A stretch of DNA of 64,000 bases from Cylicocyclus nassatus. Its lineage: Eukaryota; Nematoda; Chromadorea; Rhabditida; Strongylidae. The DNA is taken from contig CATQJL010000112.1 of the NCBI GenBank assembly GCA_958299035.1, positions 19,496,812 through 19,560,811 on the forward strand, read 5' to 3'. The notes beneath the pieces are model-generated. The model saw only the letters and a program-made list of their open reading frames with translations, did not search any database and was not told the origin of the DNA. Position numbers and translations under genes: made by a program. Numbering within the stretch: position 1 is the stretch's first letter; each line of letters begins with the position of its first letter. Positions 34,209 through 46,570 of the stretch are shown here, piece after piece.

Positions 34209-36824
34209 GTGACTAAGTCCCGCTGGTGCTTTCAACTAGGTAACGGGGTGTAAGCGGGACGTGGGGCAATTACATCGGGCAGGGAAACAGATTTTTCTAC
34301 GTTTGGGGCAGTTCTCAAAAAAAGCCAAAAGTGGCATGTACGGCAATTTACGCTGATTACTTGATTTCGTTGTTTTCTTTCTGTAGAGTCGTAAGGTCGG
34401 TTTTTCTCACATATACGGTATTCAAGCGACACATAGGGCATAATTTTTCTTTTTGAATAGTTACTATCGTTCTGTAAGCGGCACGTAGGGCAACTCGATT
34501 GTCTTTCAGATAGATAGTATTGGTTTGTAAGCGGCACGTAGGGCAACTCGATCGGGCAGGGAAACAGATTTTTGCGGGTTTGGGGCAATTCTTTTGATTT
34601 TTAAACGGTCTTCGAGCGGCTTGGGGCATGAACTGTCTTTCAGATAGATGATATTGGTCTGTAAGCGGCACGTAGGGCAACTCGATCGGGCAGGGAAACA
34701 GATTTTTGTGGGTTTGGGGCAGTTCTTTCGATTTTTAAACGGTCTTCGAGCGGCTTGGGGCATGAACTGTCTTTCAGATAGATGATATTGGTCTGTAAGC
34801 GGCACGTAGGGCAACTCGATCGCACAGGGAAACAGATAGATGATATTGGTCTGTAAGCGGCATGTAGGGCAACTCGATCGGGCAGGGAAACAGATTTTTG
34901 TGGGTTTGGGGCAGTTCTTTCGATTTTTGAACGGTCTTCGAGCGGCTTGGGGCATGAACTGTCTTTCAGATAGATGATATTGGTCTGTAAGCGGCACGTA
35001 GGGCAACTCGATCGGGCAGGGAAACAGATTTTTGTGGGTTTGGGGCAGTTCTTTCGATTTTTGAACGGTCTTCGAGCGGCTTGGGGCATGAACTGTCTTT
35101 CAGATAGATGATATTGGTCTGTAAGCGGCAAGTAGGGCAGTCGATCGGGCAGGGAAACAGATTTTTGTGGGTTTGGGGCAGTTCTTTTGATTTTTAAACG
35201 GTCTTCGAGTGGCTTGGGGCATGAACTGTCTTTCAGATAGATGATATTGGTCTGTAAGCGGCACGTAGGGCAACTCGATCGGGCAGGGAAACAGATTTTT
35301 GTGGGTTTGGGGCAGTTCTTTCGATTTTTAAACGGTCTTCGAGCGGCTTGGGGCATGAACTGTCTTTCAGATAGATGATATTGGTCTGTAAGCGGCACGT
35401 AGGGCAACTCGATCGGGCAGGGAAACAGATTTTTGTGGGTTTGGGGCAGTTCTTTCGATTTTTAAACGGTCTTCGAGCGGCTTGGGGCATGAACTGTCTT
35501 TCAGATAGATGATATTGTGACTAAGTCCCGCTGGTGCTTTCAGCTAGGTAACGGGGTGTAAGCGGGACGTGGGGCAATTACATCGGGCAGGGAAACAGAT
35601 TTTTCTACGTTTGGGGCAGTTCTCAAAAAAAGCCAAAAGTGGCATGTACGGCAATTTACGCTGATTACTTGATTTCGTTGTTTTCTTTCTGTAGAGTCGT
35701 AAGGTCGGTTTTTCTCACATATACGGTATTCAAGCGACACATAGGGCATAATTTTTCTTTTTGAATAGTTACTATCGTTCTGTAAGCGGCACGTAGGGCA
35801 ACTCGATTGTCTTTCAGATAGATAGTATTGGTTTGTAAGCGGCACGTAGGGCAACTCGATCGGGCAGGGAAACAGATTTTTGCGGGTTTGGGGCAATTCT
35901 TTTGATTTTTAAACGGTCTTCGAGCGGCTTGGGGCATGAACTGTCTTTCAGATAGATGATATTGGTCTGTAAGCGGCACGTAGGGCAACTCGATCGGGCA
36001 GGGAAACAGATTTTTGTGGGTTTGGGGCAGTTCTTTCGATTTTTAAACGGTCTTCGAGCGGCTTGGGGCATGAACTGTCTTTCAGATAGATGATATTGGT
36101 CTGTAAGCGGCACGTAGGGCAACTCGATCGCACAGGGAAACAGATAGATGATATTGGTCTGTAAGCGGCATGTAGGGCAACTCGATCGGGCAGGGAAACA
36201 GATTTTTGTGGGTTTGGGGCAGTTCTTTCGATTTTTGAACGGTCTTCGAGCGGCTTGGGGCATGAACTGTCTTTCAGATAGATGATATTGGTCTGTAAGC
36301 GGCACGTAGGGCAACTCGATCGGGCAGGGAAACAGATTTTTGTGGGTTTGGGGCAGTTCTTTCGATTTTTGAACGGTCTTCGAGCGGCTTGGGGCATGAA
36401 CTGTCTTTCAGATAGATGATATTGGTCTGTAAGCGGCAAGTAGGGCAGTCGATCGGGCAGGGAAACAGATTTTTGTGGGTTTGGGGCAGTTCTTTTGATT
36501 TTTAAACGGTCTTCGAGTGGCTTGGGGCATGAACTGTCTTTCAGATAGATGATATTGGTCTGTAAGCGGCACGTAGGGCAACTCGATCGGGCAGGGAAAC
36601 AGATTTTTGTGGGTTTGGGGCAGTTCTTTCGATTTTTAAACGGTCTTCGAGCGGCTTGGGGCATGAACTGTCTTTCAGATAGATGATATTGGTCTGTAAG
36701 CGGCACGTAGGGCAACTCGATCGGGCAGGGAAACAGATTTTTGTGGGTTTGGGGCAGTTCTTTCGATTTTTAAACGGTCTTCGAGCGGCTTGGGGCATGA
36801 ACTGTCTTTCAGATAGATGATATT
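34209..36824 (+). repeat. 1308-bp higher-order repeat, two copies
   Basis: 34209-35516 and 35517-36824 have the same length and the same order of monomer variants, including a 58-bp unit (about 34825 and 36133) and a GGCAAGTAGGGCAGTC monomer (about 35128 and 36436). The block start differs (AACTAGG in the first, AGCTAGG in the second). Confidence 0.8.
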
Positions 36825-39800
36825 GTGACTAAGTCCCGCTGGTGCTTTCAGCTAGGTAACGGGGTGTAAGCGGGACGTGGGGCAATTACATCGGGCAGGG
36901 AAACAGATTTTTCTACGTTTGGGGCAGTTCTCAAAAAAAGCCAAAAGTGGCATGTACGGCAATTTACGCTGATTACTTGATTTCGTTGTTTTCTTTCTGT
37001 AGAGTCGTAAGGTCGGTTTTTCTCACATATACGGTATTCAAGCGACACATAGGGCATAATTTTTCTTTTTGAATAGTTACTATCGTTCTGTAAGCGGCAC
37101 GTAGGGCAACTCGATCGGGCAGGGAAACAGATTTTTGCGGGTTTGGGGCAATTCTTTTGATTTTTAAACGGTCTTCGAGCGGCTTGGGGCATGAACTGTC
37201 TTTCAGATAGATGATATTGGTCTGTAAGCGGCACGTAGGGCAACTCGATCGGGCAGGGAAACAGATTTTTGTGGGTTTGGGGCAGTTCTTTCGATTTTTA
37301 AACGGTCTTGGAGCGGCTTGAGGCATGAACTGTCTTTCAGATAGATGATATTGGTCTGTAAGCGGCACGTAGGGCAACTCGATCGGGCAGGGAAACAAAT
37401 TTTTGTGGGTTTGGGGCAGTTCTTTCGATTTTTAAACGGTCTTCGAGCGGCTTGGGGCATGAACTGTCTTTCAGATAGATGATATTGGTCTGTAAGCGGC
37501 ACGTAGGGCAACTCGATCGGGCAGGGAAACAGATTTTTGTGGGTTTGGGGCAGTTCTTTCGATTTTTAAACGGTCTTCGAGCGGCTTGGGGCATGAACTG
37601 TCTTTCAGATAGATGATATTGGTCTGTAAGCGGCACGTAGAACTCGATCGCACAGGGAAACAGATTTTTGTGGGTTTGGGGCAGTTCTTTTGATTTTTAA
37701 ACGGTCTTCGAGCGGCTTGGGGCATGAACTGTCTTTCAGATAGATGATATTGGTCTGTAAGCGGCACGTAGGGCAACTCGATCGGGCAGGGAAACAGATT
37801 TTTGTGGGTTTGGGGCAGTTCTTTCAATTTTTAAACGGTCTTCGAGCGGCTTGGGGCATGAACTGTCTTTCAGATAGATGATATTGGTCTGTAAGCGGCA
37901 CGTAGGGCAACTCGATCGCACAGGGAAACAGATTTTTGTGGGTTTGGGGCAGTTCTTTTGATTTTTAAACGGTCTTCGAGCGGCTTGGGGCATGAACTGT
38001 CTTTCAGATAGATGATATTGGTCTGTAAGCGGCACGTAGGGCAACTCGATCGCACAGGGAAACAGATTTTTGTGGGTTTGGGGCAGTTCTTTCGATTTTT
38101 AAACGGTCTTCGAGCGGCTTGGGGCATGAACTGTCTTTCAGATAGATGATATTGTGACTAAGTCCCGCTGGTGCTTTGAACTAGGTAACGGGGTGTAAGC
38201 GGGACGTGGGGCAATTACATCGGGCAGGGAAACAGATTTTTCTACGTTTGGGGCAGTTCTCAAAAAAAGCCAAAAGTGGCATGTACGGCAATTTACGCTG
38301 ATTACTTGATTTCGTTGTTTTCTTTCTGTAGAGTCGTAAGGTCGGTTTTTCTCACATATACGGTATTCAAGCGACACATAGGGCATAATTTTTCTTTTTG
38401 AATAGTTACTATCGTTCTGTAAGCGGCACGTAGGGCAACTCGATTGCCTTTCAGATAGATAGTATTGGTTTGTAAGCGGCACGTAGGGCAACTCGATCGG
38501 GCAGGGAAACAGATTTTTGCGGGTTTGGGGCAATTCTTTTGATTTTTAAACGGTCTTCGAGCGGCTTGGGGCATGAACTGTCTTTCAGATAGATGATATT
38601 GGTCTGTAAGCGGCACGTAGGGCAACTCGATCGGGCAGGGAAACAGATTTTTGTGGGTTTGGGGCAGTTCTTTCGATTTTTAAACGGTCTTGGAGCGGCT
38701 TGAGGCATGAACTGTCTTTCAGATAGATGATATTGGTCTGTAAGCGGCACGTAGGGCAACTCGATCGGGCAGGGAAACAAATTTTTGTGGGTTTGGGGCA
38801 GTTCTTTCGATTTTTAAACGGTCTTCGAGCGGCTTGGGGCATGAACTGTCTTTCAGATAGATGATATTGGTCTCTAAGCGGCACGTAGGGCAACTCGATC
38901 GGGCAGGGAAACAAATTTTTGTGGGTTTGGGGCAGTTCTTTCAATTTTTAAACGGTCTTCGAGCGGCTTGGGGCATGAACTGTCTTTCAGATAGATGATA
39001 TTGGTCTGTAAGCGGCACGTAGAACTCGATCGCACAGGGAAACAGATTTTTGTGGGTTTGGGGCAGTTCTTTTGATTTTTAAACGGTCTTCGAGCGGCTT
39101 GGGGCATGAACTGTCTTTCAGATAGATGATATTGGTCTGTAAGCGGCACGTAGGGCAACTCGATCGGGCAGGGAAACAGATTTTTGTGGGTTTGGGGCAG
39201 TTCTTTCGATTTTTAAACGGTCTTCGAGCGGCTTGGGGCATGAACTGTCTTTCAGATAGATGATATTGGTCTGTAAGCGGCACGTAGGGCAACTCGATCG
39301 CACAGGGAAACAGATAGATGATATTGGTCTGTAAGCGGCATGTAGGGCAACTCGATCGGGCAGGGAAACAGATTTTTGTGGGTTTGGGGCAGTTCTTTCG
39401 ATTTTTGAACGGTCTTCGAGCGGCTTGGGGCATGAACTGTCTTTCAGATAGATGATATTGGTCTGTAAGCGGCACGTAGGGCAACTCGATCGGGCAGGGA
39501 AACAGATTTTTGTGGGTTTGGGGCAGTTCTTTCGATTTTTGAACGGTCTTCGAGCGGCTTGGGGCATGAACTGTCTTTCAGATAGATGATATTGGTCTGT
39601 AAGCGGCAAGTAGGGCAGTCGATCGGGCAGGGAAACAGATTTTTGTGGGTTTGGGGCAGTTCTTTTGATTTTTAAACGGTCTTCGAGTGGCTTGGGGCAT
39701 GAACTGTCTTTCAGATAGATGATATTGGTCTGTAAGCGGCACGTAGGGCAACTCGATCGGGCAGGGAAACAGATTTTTGTGGGTTTGGGGCAGTTCTTTC

Positions 39801-40752
39801 GATTTTTAAACGGTCTTCGAGCGGCTTGGGGCATGAACTGTCTTTCAGATAGATGATATTGGTCTGTAAGCGGCACGTAGGGCAACTCGATCGGGCAGGG
39901 AAACAGATTTTTGTGGGTTTGGGGCAGTTCTTTCGATTTTTAAACGGTCTTCGAGCGGCTTGGGGCATGAACTGTCTTTCAGATAGATGATATTGTGACT
40001 AAGTCCCGCTGGTGCTTTCAGCTAGGTAACGGGGTGTAAGCGGGACGTGGGGCAATTACATCGGGCAGGGAAACAGATTTTTCTACGTTTGGGGCAGTTC
40101 TCAAAAAAAGCCAAAAGTGGCATGTACGGCAATTTACGCTGATTACTTGATTTCGTTGTTTTCTTTCTGTAGAGTCGTAAGGTCGGTTTTTCTCACATAT
40201 ACGGTATTCAAGCGACACATAGGGCATAATTTTTCTTTTTGAATAGTTACTATCGTTCTGTAAGCGGCACGTAGGGCAACTCGATCGGGCAGGGAAACAG
40301 ATTTTTGCGGGTTTGGGGCAATTCTTTTGATTTTTAAACGGTCTTCGAGCGGCTTGGGGCATGAACTGTCTTTCAGATAGATGATATTGGTCTGTAAGCG
40401 GCACGTAGGGCAACTCGATCGGGCAGGGAAACAGATTTTTGTGGGTTTGGGGCAGTTCTTTCGATTTTTAAACGGTCTTGGAGCGGCTTGAGGCATGAAC
40501 TGTCTTTCAGATAGATGATATTGGTCTGTAAGCGGCACGTAGGGCAACTCGATCGGGCAGGGAAACAAATTTTTGTGGGTTTGGGGCAGTTCTTTCGATT
40601 TTTAAACGGTCTTCGAGCGGCTTGGGGCATGAACTGTCTTTCAGATAGATGATATTGGTCTCTAAGCGGCACGTAGGGCAACTCGATCGGGCAGGGAAAC
40701 AAATTTTTGTGGGTTTGGGGCAGTTCTTTCAATTTTTAAACGGTCTTCGAGC

Positions 40753-43700
40753 GGCTTGGGGCATGAACTGTCTTTCAGATAGATGATATTGGTCTGTAAG
40801 CGGCACGTAGAACTCGATCGCACAGGGAAACAGATTTTTGTGGGTTTGGGGCAGTTCTTTTGATTTTTAAACGGTCTTCGAGCGGCTTGGGGCATGAACT
40901 GTCTTTCAGATAGATGATATTGGTCTGTAAGCGGCACGTAGGGCAACTCGATCGGGCAGGGAAACAGATTTTTGTGGGTTTGGGGCAGTTCTTTCGATTT
41001 TTAAACGGTCTTGGAGCGGCTTGAGGCATGAACTGTCTTTCAGATAGATGATATTGGTCTGTAAGCGGCACGTAGGGCAACTCGATCGGGCAGGGAAACA
41101 GATTTTTGTGGGTTTGGGGCAGTTCTTTCGATTTTTAAACGGTCTTCGAGCGGCTTGGGGCATGAACTGTCTTTCAGATAGATGATATTGGTCTGTAAGC
41201 GGCACGTAGGGCAACTCGATCGGGCAGGGAAACAGATTTTTGTGGGTTTGGGGCAGTTCTTTCGATTTTTAAACGGTCTTCGAGCGGCTTGGGGCATGAA
41301 CTGTCTTTCAGATAGATGATATTGTGACTAAGTCCCGCTGGTGCTTTCAGCTAGGTAACGGGGTGTAAGCGGGACGTGGGGCAATTACATCGGGCAGGGA
41401 AACAGATTTTTCTACGTTTGGGGCAGTTCTCAAAAAAAGCCAAAAGTGGCATGTACGGCAATTTACGCTGATTACTTGATTTCGTTGTTTTCTTTCTGTA
41501 GAGTCGTAAGGTCGGTTTTTCTCACATATACGGTATTCAAGCGACACATAGGGCATAATTTTTCTTTTTGAATAGTTACTATCGTTCTGTAAGCGGCACG
41601 TAGGGCAACTCGATTGTCTTTCAGATAGATAGTATTGGTTTGTAAGCGGCACGTAGAGCAACTCGATCGGGCAGGGAAACAGATTTTTGCGGGTTTGGGG
41701 CAATTCTTTTGATTTTTAAACGGTCTTCGAGCGGCTTGGGGCATGAACTGTCTTTCAGATAGATGATATTGGTCTGTAAGCGGCACGTAGGGCAACTCGA
41801 TCGGGCAGGAAAACAGATTTTTGTGGGTTTGGGGCAGTTCTTTCGATTTTTAAACGGTCTTGGAGCGGCTTGAGGCATGAACTGTCTTTCAGATAGATGA
41901 TATTGGTCTGTAAGCGGCACGTAGGGCAACTCGATCGGGCAGGGAAACAAATTTTTGTGGGTTTGGGGCAGTTCTTTCGATTTTTAAACGGTCTTCGAGC
42001 GGCTTGGGGCATGAACTGTCTTTCAGATAGATGATATTGGTCTGTAAGCGGCAAGTAGGGCAACTCGATCGGGCAGGGAAACAGATTTTTGTGGGTTTGG
42101 GGCAGTTCTTTCGATTTTTAAACGGTCTTCGAGCGGCTTGGGGCATGAACTGTCTTTCAGATAGATGATATTGGTCTGTAAGCGGCACGTAGGGCAACTC
42201 GATCGGGCAGGGAAACAAATTTTTGTGGGTTTGGGGCAGTTCTTTCGATTTTTAAACGGTCTTCGAGCGGCTTGGGGCATGAACTGTCTTTCAGATAGAT
42301 GATATTGTGACTAAGTCCCGCTGGTGCTTTCAACTAGGTAACGGGGTGTAAGCGGGACGTGGGGCAATTACATCGGGCAGGGAAACAGATTTTTCTACGT
42401 TTGGGGCAGTTCTCAAAAAAAGCCAAAAGTGGCATGTACGGCAATTTACGCTGATTACTTGATTTCGTTGTTTTCTTTCTGTAGAGTCGTAAGGTCGGTT
42501 TTTCTCACATATACGGTATTCAAGCGACACATAGGGCATAATTTTTCTTTTTGAATAGTTACTATCGTTCTGTAAGCGGCACGTAGGGCAACTCGATTGT
42601 CTTTCAGATAGATAGTATTGGTTTGTAAGCGGCACGTAGGGCAACTCGATCGGGCAGGGAAACAGATTTTTGCGGGTTTGGGGCAATTCTTTTGATTTTT
42701 AAACGGTCTTCGAGCGGCTTGGGGCATGAACTGTCTTTCAGATAGATGATATTGGTCTGTAAGCGGCACGTGCAGTGGTATCAACGCAGAGTACTCAGAT
42801 AGATGATATTGGTCTGTAAGCGGCATGTAGGGCAACTCGATCGGGCAGGGAAACAGATTTTTGTGGGTTTGGGGCAGTTCTTTCGATTTTTGAACGGTCT
42901 TCGAGCGGCTTGGGGCATGAACTGTCTTTCAGATAGATGATATTGGTCTGTAAGCGGCACGTAGGGCAACTCGATCGGGCAGGGAAACAGATTTTTGTGG
43001 GTTTGGGGCAGTTCTTTCGATTTTTGAACGGTCTTCGAGCGGCTTGGGGCATGAACTGTCTTTCAGATAGATGATATTGGTCTGTAAGCGGCAAGTAGGG
43101 CAGTCGATCGGGCAGGGAAACAGATTTTTGTGGGTTTGGGGCAGTTCTTTTGATTTTTAAACGGTCTTCGAGTGGCTTGGGGCATGAACTGTCTTTCAGA
43201 TAGATGATATTGGTCTGTAAGAGGCACGTAGGGCAGTCGATCGGGCAGGGAAACAGATTTTTGTGGGTTTGGGGCAGTTCTTTTGATTTTTAAAACGGTC
43301 TTCGAGTGGCTTGGGGCATGAACTGTCTTTCAGATAGATGATATTGGTCTGTAAGCGGCACGCAGGGCAACTCGATCGCACAGGGAAACAGATAGATGAT
43401 ATTGGTCTGTAAGCAGCATGTAGGGCAACTCGATCGGGCAGGGAAACAGATTTTTGCGGGTTTGGGGCAGTTCTTTTGATTTTTAAACGGTCTTCGAGTG
43501 GCTTGGGGCATGAACTGTCTTTCAGATAGATGATATTGGTCTGTAAGAGGCACGTAGGGCAGTCGATCGGGCAGGGAAACAGATTTTTGTGGGTTTGGGG
43601 CAGTTCTTTTGATTTTTAAACGGTCTTCGAGTGGCTTGGGGCATGAACTGTCTTTCAGATAGATGATATTGGTCTGTAAGCGGCACGTAGAACTCGATCG

Positions 43701-46570
43701 CACAGGGAAACAGATTTTTGTGGGTTTGGGGCAGTTCTTTTGATTTTTAAACGGTCTTCGAGCGGCTTGGGGCATGAACTGTCTTTCAGATAGATGATAT
43801 TGGTCTGTAAGCGGCACGTAGGGCAACTCGATCGGGCAGGGAAACAGATTTTTGTGGGTTTGGGGCAGTTCTTTCGATTTTTAAACGGTCTTGGAGCGGC
43901 TTGAGGCATGAACTGTCTTTCAGATAGATGATATTGGTCTGTAAGCGGCACGTAGGGCAACTCGATCGGGCAGGGAAACAGATTTTTGTGGGTTTGGGGC
44001 AGTTCTTTCGATTTTTAAACGGTCTTCGAGCGGCTTGGGGCATGAACTGTCTTTCAGATAGATGATATTGGTCTGTAAGCGGCACGTAGGGCAACTCGAT
44101 CGGGCAGGGAAACAGATTTTTGTGGGTTTGGGGCAGTTCTTTCGATTTTTAAACGGTCTTCGAGCGGCTTGGGGCATGAACTGTCTTTCAGATAGATGAT
44201 ATTGTGACTAAGTCCCGCTGGTGCTTTCAGCTAGGTAACGGGGTGTAAGCGGGACGTGGGGCAATTACATCGGGCAGGGAAACAGATTTTTCTACGTTTG
44301 GGGCAGTTCTCAAAAAAAGCCAAAAGTGGCATGTACGGCAATTTACGCTGATTACTTGATTTCGTTGTTTTCTTTCTGTAGAGTCGTAAGGTCGGTTTTT
44401 CTCACATATACGGTATTCAAGCGACACATAGGGCATAATTTTTCTTTTTGAATAGTTACTATCGTTCTGTAAGCGGCACGTAGGGCAACTCGATTGTCTT
44501 TCAGATAGATAGTATTGGTTTGTAAGCGGCACGTAGGGCAACTCGATCGGGCAGGGAAACAGATTTTTGCGGGTTTGGGGCAATTCTTTTGATTTTTAAA
44601 CGGTCTTCGAGCGGCTTGGGGCATGAACTGTCTTTCAGATAGATGATATTGGTCTGTAAGCGGCACGTAGGGCAACTCGATCGGGCAGGAAAACAGATTT
44701 TTGTGGGTTTGGGGCAGTTCTTTCGATTTTTAAACGGTCTTGGAGCGGCTTGAGGCATGAACTGTCTTTCAGATAGATGATATTGGTCTGTAAGCGGCAC
44801 GTAGGGCAACTCGATCGGGCAGGGAAACAAATTTTTGTGGGTTTGGGGCAGTTCTTTCGATTTTTAAACGGTCTTCGAGCGGCTTGGGGCATGAACTGTC
44901 TTTCAGATAGATGATATTGGTCTGTAAGCGGCAAGTAGGGCAACTCGATCGGGCAGGGAAACAGATTTTTGTGGGTTTGGGGCAGTTCTTTCGATTTTTA
45001 AACGGTCTTCGAGCGGCTTGGGGCATGAACTGTCTTTCAGATAGATGATATTGGTCTGTAAGCGGCACGTAGGGCAACTCGATCGGGCAGGGAAACAAAT
45101 TTTTGTGGGTTTGGGGCAGTTCTTTCGATTTTTAAACGGTCTTCGAGCGGCTTGGGGCATGAACTGTCTTTCAGATAGATGATATTGTGACTAAGTCCCG
45201 CTGGTGCTTTCAACTAGGTAACGGGGTGTAAGCGGGACGTGGGGCAATTACATCGGGCAGGGAAACAGATTTTTCTACGTTTGGGGCAGTTCTCAAAAAA
45301 AGCCAAAAGTGGCATGTACGGCAATTTACGCTGATTACTTGATTTCGTTGTTTTCTTTCTGTAGAGTCGTAAGGTCGGTTTTTCTCACATATACGGTATT
45401 CAAGCGACACATAGGGCATAATTTTTCTTTTTGAATAGTTACTATCGTTCTGTAAGCGGCACGTAGGGCAACTCGATTGTCTTTCAGATAGATAGTATTG
45501 GTTTGTAAGCGGCACGTAGGGCAACTCGATCGGGCAGGGAAACAGATTTTTGCGGGTTTGGGGCAATTCTTTTGATTTTTAAACGGTCTTCGAGCGGCTT
45601 GGGGCATGAACTGTCTTTCAGATAGATGATATTGGTCTGTAAGCGGCACGTAGGGCAACTCGATCGCACAGGGAAACAGATAGATGATATTGGTCTGTAA
45701 GCGGCATGTAGGGCAACTCGATCGGGCAGGGAAACAGATTTTTGTGGGTTTGGGGCAGTTCTTTCGATTTTTGAACGGTCTTCGAGCGGCTTGGGGCATG
45801 AACTGTCTTTCAGATAGATGATATTGGTCTGTAAGCGGCACGTAGGGCAACTCGATCGGGCAGGGAAACAGATTTTTGTGGGTTTGGGGCAGTTCTTTCG
45901 ATTTTTGAACGGTCTTCGAGCGGCTTGGGGCATGAACTGTCTTTCAGATAGATGATATTGGTCTGTAAGCGGCAAGTAGGGCAGTCGATCGGGCAGGGAA
46001 ACAGATTTTTGTGGGTTTGGGGCAGTTCTTTTGATTTTTAAACGGTCTTCGAGTGGCTTGGGGCATGAACTGTCTTTCAGATAGATGATATTGGTCTGTA
46101 AGAGGCACGTAGGGCAGTCGATCGGGCAGGGAAACAGATTTTTGTGGGTTTGGGGCAGTTCTTTTAATTTTTAAACGGTCTTCGAGTGGCTTGGGGCATG
46201 AACTGTCTTTCAGATAGATGATATTGGTCTGTAAGCGGCACGCAGGGCAACTCGATCGCACAGGGAAACAGATAGATGATATTGGTCTGTAAGCAGCATG
46301 TAGGGCAACTCGATCGGGCAGGGAAACAGATTTTTGCGGGTTTGGGGCAGTTCTTTTGATTTTTAAACGGTCTTCGAGTGGCTTGGGGCATGAACTGTCT
46401 TTCAGATAGATGATATTGGTCTGTAAGAGGCACGTAGGGCAGTCGATCGGGCAGGGAAACAGATTTTTGTGGGTTTGGGGCAGTTCTTTTGATTTTTAAA
46501 CGGTCTTCGAGTGGCTTGGGGCATGAACTGTCTTTCAGATAGATGATATTGGTCTGTAAGCGGCACGTAG
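40753..46570 (+). repeat. 2880-bp tandem duplication
   Basis: 40753-43690 and 43633-46570 carry the same order of blocks and variants at a constant offset of 2880 bp; blocks 41324 and 42307 match 44204 and 45187. Differences I can see are G to A at 41656 (GTAGAGCAAC), an extra A near 43292, ATTTTTAA context differences near 46165, and the foreign adapter at 42772-42795. The adapter replaces 25 bp that are present in the second copy. Confidence 0.8.
42772..42795 (+). other. residual SMART-type amplification adapter (artefact)
   Basis: These 24 bases begin GCAGTGGTATCAACG and end CAGAGTACT. They match the widely used SMART/template-switch primer lacking its first two A residues, including the final T used in amplified-gDNA long-read libraries. 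They interrupt a monomer between GGCACGT and CAGATAGATG. In the parallel copy 2880 bp to the right the same place holds 25 bases of normal satellite. This is not biological sequence: it is an untrimmed read end built into the consensus. The contig join here should not be trusted. Confidence 0.95.

Larger units (their letters stand above)
22357..45446 (+). repeat. array domain C: 22 copies of the 260-bp block
   Basis: Block starts are 22357, 23001, 23721, 24570, 25687, 27072, 28189, 29303, 30420, 30948, 31797, 32527 (truncated), 33360, 34209, 35517, 36825, 38154, 39995, 41324, 42307, 44204 and 45187. Apart from 32527 each is 260 bp and is entered through the same junction, AGATGATATT|GTGACTAAG. 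Most blocks are followed by a partial monomer and then a 53-bp unit. Block-to-block spacing ranges from 528 to 1897 bp, with recurring values 849, 1117, 1308, 1329 and 983. An AACTAGG/AGCTAGG dimorphism near the block start is distributed as a mosaic. Confidence 0.9.

Noticed and set aside
42772..42795. A biological insertion or integration site in a monomer
   Set aside because: The inserted bases match a known library primer, so an artefact is the direct explanation.
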